Of a stretch of DNA of 64,000 bases, positions 43,787 through 52,128 are shown in pieces. The number at the start of each line of letters is the position of its first letter. Positions within the stretch are counted from its first letter, which is position 1. The DNA lies in NCBI GenBank assembly GCA_947623915.1, contig CANQIB010000001.1, forward strand, positions 124,001 through 188,000, written 5' to 3'. The notes beneath the pieces were generated by a model that saw only the letters and a list, made by a program, of their open reading frames with translations, searched no databases and was not told the DNA's origin. This DNA comes from an uncultured Ruminiclostridium sp. (GTDB lineage: Bacteria > Bacillota > Clostridia > Oscillospirales > Ruminococcaceae). Both the position numbers and the translations under genes were made by a program.

Positions 43787-43815
43787 ATTATACAATAGTT
43801 TAAGAAAAATGTCAA
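43787..43815 (-). promoter_or_regulatory. Consensus sigma-A promoter of the Tim44/SPFH operon
   Basis: On the minus strand, TTGACA (43815-43810), a 17-bp spacer and TATAAT (43792-43787): both hexamers are exact consensus. This would give strong constitutive expression unless a repressor acts; no operator is obvious. Confidence 0.85.
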
Positions 43816-43852
43816 TATTAAATAAATCATCCTAACGAAAAATTGCATGGGA

Positions 43853-45604
43853 CTAAGTCTGTTTGAATTGACTGTTGTACAGCTCGGCATAAAATCCGCC
43901 TTTTTCAAGCAGACTGCGGTGATTTCCTATTTCTACTATCCTTCCGGCGTTCATTACAAGTATGCAGTCCGCCTCTTTTATTGTGGACAGTCGGTGTGCG
44001 ACGATAAAGCTGGTCTTTCCGCCGGTCATGCGCGAAAAAGCGTTTTGTATCTTTAACTCGGTGCGGGTATCTATGCTGCTTGTAGCCTCGTCTAAGATAA
44101 GCATAGGCGGCATGGTAATCATTACTCTTGCTATGCAAAGGAGCTGCTTTTGTCCCTGGGAAAGCCCCGATGTTTCGCTTATTACGGTATCGTATCCCTT
44201 TTTCAGCCGCCTTATAAAGCTGTGACAATGCGCCGCTTTTGCCGCGGCGATTATCTCTTCATCGGTAGCGTCGGGCTTTCCGTAAGCGATATTTTCTCTT
44301 ACCGTTCCCTCAAATATCCAGGTTTCCTGTAAAACCATACCGTAGCCGGACCTTAACGAATTTCTTGTAACTTCCTTTATCGGAGCGCCGTCTACTTTTA
44401 TTACTCCGCTGTCGGTGTCATAAAATCTCATCAGCAGATTTATCACGGTGGTCTTGCCGCAGCCTGTCGGACCTACTATCGCGATATGCTGACCTGAGCT
44501 AACGGACAAATTAAGCCCCTTGATAAGCTCCTTGTCGGGCGTATATGAAAAATCCACGTCTTTAAGCTCGACATTCCCCTTTATATCCGTAAGCGCCTTG
44601 TCAGCGCTGTCCGATACCTCGTCGCTTGAGTCTATCAGCGCAAATACGCGCCTTGCGCTGGCAAAAGCCGATTGAAGCTCCGCTATAACGCCGGATATTT
44701 CGTTGAACGGCTTGGTGTACTGATTTGCATAGCTTAAAAAGCAGGAAAGCTGTCCGACGGTTATACCGCCCGGAGTAAGCGCGTTCAGCGCGCCGAATAT
44801 CCCCACTCCCGCATATACCAATCCGTTTACAAAACGGGTGGAGGGATTTGTGAGCGCGGAGTAAAACTGAGCGCGTACTCCGACTTTATACAGCTTTTGA
44901 TTGAGCGCCTCAAACCTTTGTTCGGCGTTTTCCTCTTGTGAAAAGGCTTTTACGACCTTTTGATTGCCTATATATTCCTCCGCGAGCGCGGTCACTTCGC
45001 CGCGCAGCTTTGCCTGCTCTTTAAATTTCTTCGAGCAAAGTCTTGCTATGGTGGAAGCTACTATAAGTGACAGCGGCGTTATCAGTATAACTACCAGCGA
45101 GATAGCGGGATTTATAGACAGCATAAAACAAAGCGTGCCTATAATAGTTACCACGCCGGTAAATAATTGTTGAAAGCCTTGCAGCAGTCCGTCGGATATA
45201 ATGTCTATATCCGCAACGACGCGGGAGATTATCTCGCCGTGCGGCGTGGAATCTATATATTTGAGCGGAACGCTTTGCAGCTTGTTGAAAGCGCTTATCC
45301 TCAGATCTCTGACGGTGTTTTGCGTAAGGATATTAGTACAGTAGCCCATGAACCATTGAAAAACCGCGCCCGCAAATACCACCGCCGCGAGTTTGATAAC
45401 GATGGGGAATATTTTCTGGAAATCAACGTTACCGGCGGAAATGATACAGTCTATCGCTTCGCCGATTAGTACGGGAGCATAAAGCGTCGCCAACGCGGAT
45501 ACCACGGCGCCTATAACGGTAAATATCAGATATGCCGTATACGGCTTGGTAAATTTCATCAGCCGAGCCAAAACAGAAAAACCGCCGCTTTTGTTTTTAT
45601 TCAT
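43853..45604 (-). CDS. ABC exporter half-transporter, catalytic-site Walker B subunit
   Basis: A 583-residue type IV exporter (MsbA/BmrA-like): six membrane helices (about 1-310) then an ATPase domain with Walker A GPTGCGKTT, signature LSQGQKQLL, Walker B MLILDEATSSID with its catalytic glutamate, and H-loop VAHRLSTI. The signature deviates from LSGGQ (LSQGQ), typical of the subunit completing a degenerate site. It overlaps its partner gene by 8 bp, so the two form a heterodimer. Substrate unknown. Confidence 0.9.
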   Translation of the reverse strand: MNKNKSGGFSVLARLMKFTKPYTAYLIFTVIGAVVSALATLYAPVLIGEAIDCIISAGNVDFQKIFPIVIKLAAVVFAGAVFQWFMGYCTNILTQNTVRDLRISAFNKLQSVPLKYIDSTPHGEIISRVVADIDIISDGLLQGFQQLFTGVVTIIGTLCFMLSINPAISLVVILITPLSLIVASTIARLCSKKFKEQAKLRGEVTALAEEYIGNQKVVKAFSQEENAEQRFEALNQKLYKVGVRAQFYSALTNPSTRFVNGLVYAGVGIFGALNALTPGGITVGQLSCFLSYANQYTKPFNEISGVIAELQSAFASARRVFALIDSSDEVSDSADKALTDIKGNVELKDVDFSYTPDKELIKGLNLSVSSGQHIAIVGPTGCGKTTVINLLMRFYDTDSGVIKVDGAPIKEVTRNSLRSGYGMVLQETWIFEGTVRENIAYGKPDATDEEIIAAAKAAHCHSFIRRLKKGYDTVISETSGLSQGQKQLLCIARVMITMPPMLILDEATSSIDTRTELKIQNAFSRMTGGKTSFIVAHRLSTIKEADCILVMNAGRIVEIGNHRSLLEKGGFYAELYNSQFKQT

Positions 45605-47345
45605 CTTGAAGCTCCTTTTCTATTTCTTCCGCGCTGAACTGTGACAGGCATATCTCACAGTATTCTCCGCAGGAGGCGAGCAGCTCCTTGTGCGTGCCTA
45701 TTCCGACCGCTGCGCCGTCATTAAGCACTATTATCTTGTCAGCGGCTTTGACCGTGTTTGCCCGCTGAGATATGATTATCACCGTCATATCACCGCAATT
45801 TTCTTTTATCGCGGTGCGCAGCTTCAGATCCGTGGCATAATCCAGCGCGCTCGCGCTGTCGTCAAGTATAAGTATCTCCGGCTTGCGGCACAGCGCTCTG
45901 GCAATGGTGAGCCTTTGCTTTTGTCCGCCGGAAAGGTTTTTGCCCTCCTGGAGTATCATGCTGTCCAGACCGTCGGGAAGCTCCTTTATAAAATCGTAGG
46001 CTTGCGCCGTTTTTAACGCGTTTTCTATCTCGCTATCCGTAATATCGGATTTTCCCCATTTCATATTATCTCTTACCGTACCGCTGAACAACGCTGCTTT
46101 TTGCGGAACGACGCCTATCATGCTCCTCAGCCGTTTAAGGGGATAATCCCTCACGTCGACGCCCTTGACCTTTATCGCTCCGCCGCTTACGTCATAAAAG
46201 CGCGGAATCAGATTTATCAACGTGGACTTTCCGCTGCCCGTACCGCCTATTATTCCTATCGTTTCTCCTTTATTTGCGGTAAAATCGATATTTTCCAACG
46301 CGTTTTCGCCGTTATTGTGATAGCTGAAATATACCCCGTCAAATTCTATCATCGGAGCGTTTTCAGCCATATGCGGTTCGGCGTTGGTATTTTCCTTTAC
46401 CGACGGCAGCGCTTCCAAGACCTCGTTTATCCTTGCCGCGCTTGCCGCAGATTTGGTAAATATTACCACAAGGTTGGAAACCACTATCAGCGCCAGCAGT
46501 ATCTGGTTCATGTAATTCACCAAAGCGATTATCTGACCTTGGGAAAGCTCGCCCGCGTCTACGGAATATCCGCCCAGCCAGATTATCGCAACCACCGCAA
46601 GATTAAGAATTATAGAGGTGACGGGATTGAGCAGCGCGGATATTTTACCGGCTCTTACCGCGATACGGTTTATATCGTCCGCGTTTTCCCTGAATCTTTC
46701 TTCCTCATGCTCCTGCTTTGCAAAAGCTCTTACCGCCCTTGCACCGATAAGGTTTTCCTGCGTTATCCTCGCGGTCTTGTCCAGCTTTTTCTGTATGTTT
46801 TTGTAAAAGGGGATAGTCTTTGCGGTAACGAACCACAATGTTACGGCGATAAGCGGTATTGCGGCAACGAATATAAGTGACAGCTTAAAGTCGATGGTGA
46901 ACGCCATTACCGTAGCGCCCAATACCAGAAAAGGCGCGCGCACCACCAAGCGTATCAGCATGGCGACCGCGACCTGGAGTTGATTTACGTCCGATGTAAG
47001 CCTTGTTATGAGCGACGCCGTGCCGAATTCGTCCAGCTCGCTGTGTGACAGACTGTCGATATGCGAGAAAAGCTCTCTTCTAAGCTCCGTGCCGAAGCCC
47101 TGCGACGCCACCGACGCCATATATTGACATATGAGGGCGAACGCCAAGCCGCATACTCCCAGAACGACTATCAAAGCGCCCGCTCTGTAGATAAAACCCT
47201 CGTCCGAGCTTGAAATGCCCTTATCTATTATGTCCGCCATGACCAAAGGAACGATAAGCTCGAATATAGCTTCCGTCAGCTTGAATATCGGCCCGAATAT
47301 TACTTGTAGGCGGTATTTTTTTAAAAATCTTGCCAGTTTAAACAT
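45597..47345 (-). CDS. ABC exporter half-transporter, degenerate-site subunit
   Basis: A 582-residue half-transporter with six membrane helices and an ATPase domain: Walker A GGTGSGKST, signature LSGGQKQRL, Walker B ILILDDSASALD where the catalytic Glu is Asp, and a switch region SQRANTV where the His is Gln. These are the changes seen in the degenerate subunits of heterodimeric exporters such as TM287/288 and BmrC. The protein therefore supplies a non-hydrolysing site that pairs with the partner at 43853-45604. The 116-bp gap upstream holds hairpins but no clear promoter. Confidence 0.9.
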   Translation of the reverse strand: MFKLARFLKKYRLQVIFGPIFKLTEAIFELIVPLVMADIIDKGISSSDEGFIYRAGALIVVLGVCGLAFALICQYMASVASQGFGTELRRELFSHIDSLSHSELDEFGTASLITRLTSDVNQLQVAVAMLIRLVVRAPFLVLGATVMAFTIDFKLSLIFVAAIPLIAVTLWFVTAKTIPFYKNIQKKLDKTARITQENLIGARAVRAFAKQEHEEERFRENADDINRIAVRAGKISALLNPVTSIILNLAVVAIIWLGGYSVDAGELSQGQIIALVNYMNQILLALIVVSNLVVIFTKSAASAARINEVLEALPSVKENTNAEPHMAENAPMIEFDGVYFSYHNNGENALENIDFTANKGETIGIIGGTGSGKSTLINLIPRFYDVSGGAIKVKGVDVRDYPLKRLRSMIGVVPQKAALFSGTVRDNMKWGKSDITDSEIENALKTAQAYDFIKELPDGLDSMILQEGKNLSGGQKQRLTIARALCRKPEILILDDSASALDYATDLKLRTAIKENCGDMTVIIISQRANTVKAADKIIVLNDGAAVGIGTHKELLASCGEYCEICLSQFSAEEIEKELQDE

Positions 47346-47402
47346 CGGTACTCCTAAGACTGAATTATTTACGGATCGACCGAAAAATGTCGGATTAGTG
47401 AA

Positions 47403-47429
47403 TTTCGGCGGACGATTCGTCCGCCGAAA
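47403..47429. terminator. Perfect hairpin between the ACT gene and the ABC exporter
   Basis: A 12-bp perfect stem TTTCGGCGGACG/CGTCCGCCGAAA with loop ATT. The T run lies on the plus-strand side; on the minus strand, after the hairpin, there is only TTCAC. It may still block read-through from dapB or serve as an RNA-processing boundary. Confidence 0.55.
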
Positions 47430-47461
47430 ACATTTTTATTATTACTGCCGACAGCCTGCGG

Positions 47462-47905
47462 TCAAAGCGCTTTCAGCGCGGAACAAATATCCTCGCAGCA
47501 GCTTTCCGGCACTAACAGGCATATCTCGTCGTTTCCTGTAGATACCATGAGTATCTCGGCGGATACCGAGTCGATAAGCTCGAACACCTTAGCCGCAAAT
47601 CCCGCCTGATCGCACATTTCGTCGCTTAATATGCGAAATTTTACGTTTCCGCTGGTGACAAAAGGCGTGATGTTCGATTCCGTGGTAAATCGCGCCATTA
47701 TTTTAAGCAGGGAAGGTATATCTTCGTCGCTGAAGCTGAAACCGAAGGATACCCTGTCGGACCTCGGCGGAGTCTGGGAGATCATATCAATATTTATCCC
47801 CGACTGTGCGACTGCTTTCAACACGTCGGACTTAAATCCTGTCTTTGCGGGTATATCGGCAAACGTGACCGCCGAATATCCCTCATAAGTTTTTATTTCG
47901 GTCAT
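47462..47905 (-). CDS. Stand-alone ACT domain protein (aspartokinase-like regulatory domain)
   Basis: A 147-residue protein that resembles the tandem ACT region of aspartate kinase: ITEIKTYEGYSAVTFADIPAKTGFKSDVLKAVAQSGINIDMISQTPP is like the first ACT repeat, and the second (FRILSDEMCDQAGFAAKVFELIDSVSAEILMVSTG) follows. No kinase domain is present. The gene is the last of asd-dapA-dapB-ACT, so a lysine- or threonine-sensing role for the pathway is plausible. Such stand-alone ACT proteins are known in Clostridia but their partner is not established. Confidence 0.8.
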   Translation of the reverse strand: MTEIKTYEGYSAVTFADIPAKTGFKSDVLKAVAQSGINIDMISQTPPRSDRVSFGFSFSDEDIPSLLKIMARFTTESNITPFVTSGNVKFRILSDEMCDQAGFAAKVFELIDSVSAEILMVSTGNDEICLLVPESCCEDICSALKAL

Positions 47906-47916
47906 ATTTAGCTCCT

Positions 47917-48675
47917 TTATCTTTCTGCGAGCAGGTCGGACATTTCGTACAGTCCCTTGTCTTTACCGCAAAGGAATACAGCGGCGTTTACCGCTCCGAC
48001 GGCGAATACCTGTTTTGACCCTGCCGAATGGGAAAGGGTGATAACCTCGTCGCGTCCCGCAAAAATAACGTCGTGCTCGCCTACGATAGTGCCGCCTCTT
48101 ACGGAATGTATGCCTATTTCGGTCTTTTCACGCTGTTTTCTTACGCTGTGGCGGTCGAAAACATAGTGCATTTTATCGTCAAGCTCAGCGTTTAACGCCT
48201 CCGCTATCATTATCGCCGTGCCGGACGGAGCGTCTTTTTTGAGATTGTGATGCTTTTCGAGTATCTCAATGTCAAACTGCTCGCCCAAAACCTTAGCGGC
48301 GCGTTTTGCAAGATCCACCAACAGGTTTATGCCGAGCGACAGATTGAAGGTAAAAAATATCGGTATCTGCTCCGAGGCGGCTTTTATTTGACGTATCTGC
48401 TCGTCGGTATAGCCGGTAGTGGCGATAACGGCGGGAACGCCGTTTATCTTACAGTAGTCGAGCAGGCTGTCCAACGCCGACGGGTGAGAAAAATCTATCA
48501 TAACGTCCGGCTTTTCGGCAAGGTCGTAAACCTCTTTGACTATCGGGAAATCCGAATACCGTTCGTCGGTTATATCCACTCCTGCGGTTATTACACAGTC
48601 ATTTCTTGTTTTAACTATATCGTTGATAGTTCTTCCCATTTTTCCGGCTGCGCCGGTTATAGCTATTTTAACCAT
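47917..48675 (-). CDS. dapB: 4-hydroxy-tetrahydrodipicolinate reductase
   Basis: DapB reduces HTPA to tetrahydrodipicolinate in lysine/diaminopimelate synthesis. The 252-residue protein has the N-terminal GxxGxxG coenzyme motif ITGAAGKMGRTI, the catalytic region EKHHNLKKDAPSGTAIMIAEAL and IHSVRGGTIVGEHDVIF. It is spaced 11-17 bp from its neighbours in the asd-dapA-dapB-ACT operon. This pathway also provides dipicolinate for spores, though spoVF is not seen here. Confidence 0.95.
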   Translation of the reverse strand: MVKIAITGAAGKMGRTINDIVKTRNDCVITAGVDITDERYSDFPIVKEVYDLAEKPDVMIDFSHPSALDSLLDYCKINGVPAVIATTGYTDEQIRQIKAASEQIPIFFTFNLSLGINLLVDLAKRAAKVLGEQFDIEILEKHHNLKKDAPSGTAIMIAEALNAELDDKMHYVFDRHSVRKQREKTEIGIHSVRGGTIVGEHDVIFAGRDEVITLSHSAGSKQVFAVGAVNAAVFLCGKDKGLYEMSDLLAER

Positions 48676-48692
48676 TATGTATTCCTTTTTAT

Positions 48693-49580
48693 TTATTTGC
48701 CTGCTATCCCCAGTTTATCCATTGAGGCAAGCAGCTTTGCTATCTTTTCATCTTCCATTCTAACAAGGGGAAGTCTGCATTCTCCCACATCAAGTCCCAT
48801 GATATTCATGGCCTCCTTTACGGGAATGGGGTTTACGTCGATAAACAAAGCGTTAGTAAATTCGAGAAGTTTAAGCTGCAATTCCGCGGCTTTTTTGTAA
48901 TCTCCCGCAAGGCAAAGCGCCGCTATTTCGTGGACTTCTTTCGGCAGACAGTTGGAAAGCACCGAGATAACGCCTTTTCCGCCGAGCGACATGATAGGTA
49001 CTATCTGGTCGTCGTTGCCGGAATATATGTCAAGGTCGGTTTCCGCGGCGATACGCGCGACCGCGCTTATGCTGCCGCTGGCTTCCTTTGCGGCAACTAT
49101 ATTTTTATGCTTTGAAAGCTCCTTGTAGGTCTCCACGGAAATGTTTACGCCCGTTCTGCTGGGAACATTGTAAAGTATTATCGGCAGATCGACGCTGTCG
49201 GCTATTGCGGAAAAATGAGCCACAAGCCCTTTTTGAGAAGTTTTATTGTAATACGGAGTCACCTGGAGCAGCGCGTCAGTACCGAGATTTTGCGCCTCCT
49301 TTGAAAGCTCGATGGAATATGCCGTATCGTTACTTCCCGTACCCGCGATGACCGGCACGCGCTTTGCAACGCGCTCAACGCAGAACTTTATCAAATTTCT
49401 GTGTTCCTCGTCGCTGAGTGTGGCGGATTCTCCGGTAGTACCGCATACGACGATAGCGTCCGTGCCGCCGGCTATCTGCTGTTCGATAAGCTCGGCAAAA
49501 CGGTCATAATTTATACTTCCGTCGGCTTTCATCGGCGTTACTATCGCAACTCCTGAGCCGGTAAAGATAGTTTCTTTCAT
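48693..49580 (-). CDS. dapA: 4-hydroxy-tetrahydrodipicolinate synthase
   Basis: DapA condenses pyruvate with aspartate semialdehyde. The TIM-barrel protein has VVCGTTGESATLSDEEH (catalytic Thr pair), then ILYNVPSRTGVNI with the tyrosine, and VAAKEASGS with the Schiff-base lysine. The length (295) is normal. A small hairpin ACGGCTT/AAGCCGT (49637-49655) lies between asd and dapA, perhaps a processing or weak attenuation site. Confidence 0.95.
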   Translation of the reverse strand: MKETIFTGSGVAIVTPMKADGSINYDRFAELIEQQIAGGTDAIVVCGTTGESATLSDEEHRNLIKFCVERVAKRVPVIAGTGSNDTAYSIELSKEAQNLGTDALLQVTPYYNKTSQKGLVAHFSAIADSVDLPIILYNVPSRTGVNISVETYKELSKHKNIVAAKEASGSISAVARIAAETDLDIYSGNDDQIVPIMSLGGKGVISVLSNCLPKEVHEIAALCLAGDYKKAAELQLKLLEFTNALFIDVNPIPVKEAMNIMGLDVGECRLPLVRMEDEKIAKLLASMDKLGIAGK

Positions 49581-49680
49581 ACGATGTACCTCCCGTATTA
49601 TTTTTATGGTTTAACGGAAATTTTCATTTTAAACGCACGGCTTGCGATAAGCCGTCCGAACCTTGTCAAATGGGCTTTGA

Positions 49681-50754
49681 TCAGTCGAAATAACCCTTTG
49701 CCGCATACAGCTCCGCCATCAGGACAGCGCCGCCCGCGGCGCCTCTCAAGGTGTTGTGTGAGAGTGAAACGAATTTATAATCGTACTGTGTATCCTCTCT
49801 TAAACGGCCTATGGATACCGCCATGCCGTTTTCAAGATTTCTGTGCAGGGCAGTCTGAGGCATATTGTCCTCTTCAAAGTAGTTTAAGAACTGCTTTGGC
49901 GCAGACGGAAGCTCCAGCTCCTGCGGCGCGCCTTTATATTCTTTCCAAAGCTGTTTTATCTCGTCGATAGACGGTTTGTTTTCAAAGCTGGCAAAAACTG
50001 CCGCAAAATGACCGTTGGACACCGGCACACGCAGACATTGAGTCGTTATCATCGGCTTATCCGCCTTGACTATCTTATCGCCCTCGATATGACCCCATAC
50101 CTTGAGCGGCTCTTGCTCGCTCTTTTCTTCCTCTCCGCCTATGTAGGGAATTATGTTATCTATCATTTCGGGCCAAGTCTCAAAGGTCTTTCCCGCGCCG
50201 GAGATAGCCTGATAAGTGCAGGCAAGCACCTTTGTTATCCCGAATTTGCGCAGGGGATTGAGCGCCGGAACGTAGCTTTGTATCGAACAGTTCGACTTAA
50301 CGGAAATAAAACCTTTTTTCGTACCGAGGCGTTTTCTCTGCGCCTGCACGATTTCCATATGGTCGTCGTTTATTTCGGGGATTATCATCGGCACATCGTC
50401 GGTAAAGCGATGTGCGGAATTGTTGGACATCACGGGACATTCATGCTTTGCGTAAAGCTCTTCGAGCGCCTTTATCTCGTCCTTTTTCATGTTGACCGCG
50501 CAGAACACAAAATCCACCTGCTCGGTTATTTTGTCTATGTCCGCGGTCGCGTCCATTACCACCATATCTTCCATGGAGCGGGGCATGGGCTTTTCAATGA
50601 GCCAATGTGCCGCCTCCTTATATGTTTTTCCTGCTGAGCGCGCGGACGCCGCAAGCACCTTTACTTTAAACCAAGGGTGGTTTTCAAGCAAAACAGCAAA
50701 ACGCTGTCCCACCATACCGGTAGCTCCTATAATACCGACGTTATAGCTTTTCAT
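49681..50754 (-). CDS. asd: Aspartate-semialdehyde dehydrogenase
   Basis: Asd makes aspartate semialdehyde from aspartyl phosphate. The 357-residue protein begins MKSYNVGIIGATGMVGQRF, and has KSNCSIQSYVPAL with the catalytic cysteine, AISGAGKTFETWP and GHFAAVFASFENKPS, of the archaeal/eukaryotic-like (type II) branch. An open frame continues upstream to 50865 but includes leader sequence, and homology starts at 50754. It is the first gene of the asd-dapA-dapB-ACT operon. Confidence 0.94.
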   Translation of the reverse strand: MKSYNVGIIGATGMVGQRFAVLLENHPWFKVKVLAASARSAGKTYKEAAHWLIEKPMPRSMEDMVVMDATADIDKITEQVDFVFCAVNMKKDEIKALEELYAKHECPVMSNNSAHRFTDDVPMIIPEINDDHMEIVQAQRKRLGTKKGFISVKSNCSIQSYVPALNPLRKFGITKVLACTYQAISGAGKTFETWPEMIDNIIPYIGGEEEKSEQEPLKVWGHIEGDKIVKADKPMITTQCLRVPVSNGHFAAVFASFENKPSIDEIKQLWKEYKGAPQELELPSAPKQFLNYFEEDNMPQTALHRNLENGMAVSIGRLREDTQYDYKFVSLSHNTLRGAAGGAVLMAELYAAKGYFD

Positions 50755-50948
50755 AAGTTCACCGTGTCTTTCTTTTGATCTTTTTTTATTTTTAAACGGC
50801 TTGTATTTAAAAATAAAAGCCGCTATTCGACAGGCGGCAGTAATGCAGATAATAGAGTCAAACACTCTACAACATTCAGTATGTGCCGTTGACTGTTCTG
50901 CTTTATATTAAATACAAAAACCCGATACCGCAGCCGGTGCATGTATCG
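50755..50948 (-). promoter_or_regulatory. Structured 190-nt leader of asd with attenuator-like hairpins
   Basis: On the minus strand the leader contains CGATAC/GTATCG near its 5' end followed by GGTTTTTG; a stem GCAGA/TCTGC enclosing TAGAGT/ACTCTA; then GCCGC (50838-50834) with GCGGC (50823-50819) followed by TTTTATTTTT, an attenuator-like hairpin. CGGCTT at 50822-50817 can also pair with AAGCCG further down. I cannot find the lysine riboswitch core, so any ligand is unknown. Confidence 0.45.
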
Positions 50949-50953
50949 TAATA

Positions 50954-50982
50954 ATATTACCATATTTTATGCGTTTTGTCAA
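50954..50982 (-). promoter_or_regulatory. Sigma-A promoter of the asd-dap operon
   Basis: Minus strand: TTGACA (50982-50977), 17-bp spacer, TAATAT (50959-50954). It is divergent from the queA promoter, with about 20 bp between the -35 boxes. Confidence 0.75.
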
Positions 50983-51004
50983 TGCTAAAATGTGAAAAAA
51001 TTGA

Positions 51005-51033
51005 TTGATTTTTAGGAGGAGATGTGATATTAT
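51005..51033 (+). promoter_or_regulatory. Sigma-A promoter of queA
   Basis: TTGATT (51005-51010), 17-bp spacer, TATTAT (51028-51033), about 50 bp before queA. Confidence 0.6.
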
Positions 51034-51080
51034 AGTTATATGTTTTTGACGGACAGATTTTTTCTCAGGGGATAATTCAA

Positions 51081-52109
51081 ATGCAGAAAAAAGACTTTTA
51101 TTACGACCTTCCCAAGGAGCTTATCGCGCAGACGCCGCTTGAGCCGCGCGACAGCTCCAGACTCATGAAAATAGACAGACAAACAGGCGAGATATGCCAC
51201 GACCGCTTTTATAACATATGCGACTATCTTCGAAAAGGCGATCTGCTGGTAATGAACGATTCCAAGGTCTTTCCCGCAAGGCTTTACGGAGTTAAACGTC
51301 AGACAGGCGCGGCTGTGGAATTTTTGCTGTTAAAGCAGCTTTCCCACACCGACTGGGAGGTAATGGTACGCCCCGGCAAGCGTTTACATATCGGCGCAAG
51401 GGTGGATTTCTCCGACGAGCTGAGCGCCGAGATAACGGATACGCTGGAGGGCGGAAACCGTGTCGCGCGTTTTTTCTTTGACGGCGTATTTTTCGATATA
51501 CTGGACAGGATAGGGCAAATGCCGCTCCCTCCGTACATAACGGAAAAACTGGAGGACAAGCAAAGGTACAACACCATATATTCCCATGAGCTGGGCTCTG
51601 CCGCCGCGCCTACGGCGGGTCTTCACTTTACCGACAGAGTGTTTGCTAAAATTGCCGAGAAAGGCATAGATACGGCGTTTGTGACGCTTCATGTCGGGCT
51701 GGGAACGTTTCGTCCCGTAAAAGAGGACGATATTTTAAAGCATAAAATGCACGTCGAGCATTTTTCCATACCGCGGGAGACCGCCGAAAAGATAAAAGCC
51801 TGCAAGCAGCGCAAGGGCAGAGTCATCGCGGTCGGCACGACAAGCTGCCGCACGCTGGAGGCTGCCGCGGGAACGGACGCGAACGGCGAGATAAAGCCGA
51901 TAACGTCGGATACGGGAATTTTCATCTATCCGGGATATAAATTTAAATGTATCGACGGACTGGTAACGAATTTCCATTTGCCGGAAAGTACGCTTATCAT
52001 GCTCGTAAGCGCCTTTTTGGGCAGGGAAAAGACGCTTGCGGCATATCAAACGGCGATAGAGGAAAGATACAGATTTTTCTCTTTCGGGGATTGTATGCTG
52101 ATAATTTGA
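51081..52109 (+). CDS. queA: S-adenosylmethionine:tRNA ribosyltransferase-isomerase QueA
   Basis: QueA transfers the ribose of SAM to preQ1 in tRNA to form epoxyqueuosine. The 342-residue protein starts DFYYDLPKELIAQTPLEPRDSSRLM and contains DLLVMNDSKVFPARLYG, GSAAAPTAGLHFT, VTLHVGLGTFRPV and TNFHLPESTLIMLVSAFLG, all family motifs. tgt, the preceding step, lies 1.1 kb downstream and queH at 27 kb completes the conversion. The metallophosphoesterase between them is not part of the pathway. Confidence 0.96.
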   Translation: MQKKDFYYDLPKELIAQTPLEPRDSSRLMKIDRQTGEICHDRFYNICDYLRKGDLLVMNDSKVFPARLYGVKRQTGAAVEFLLLKQLSHTDWEVMVRPGKRLHIGARVDFSDELSAEITDTLEGGNRVARFFFDGVFFDILDRIGQMPLPPYITEKLEDKQRYNTIYSHELGSAAAPTAGLHFTDRVFAKIAEKGIDTAFVTLHVGLGTFRPVKEDDILKHKMHVEHFSIPRETAEKIKACKQRKGRVIAVGTTSCRTLEAAAGTDANGEIKPITSDTGIFIYPGYKFKCIDGLVTNFHLPESTLIMLVSAFLGREKTLAAYQTAIEERYRFFSFGDCMLII

Positions 52110-52128
52110 AGATATTTCGGAGAACAGT

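Noticed and set aside
50755-50865. 37-codon N-terminal extension of asd
   Set aside because: It includes the structured leader, no ribosome site precedes its start, and homology begins at 50754.
50755-50948. Lysine (L-box) riboswitch before asd
   Set aside because: The expected purine-rich motifs and 5-way core are not present, although length is similar.
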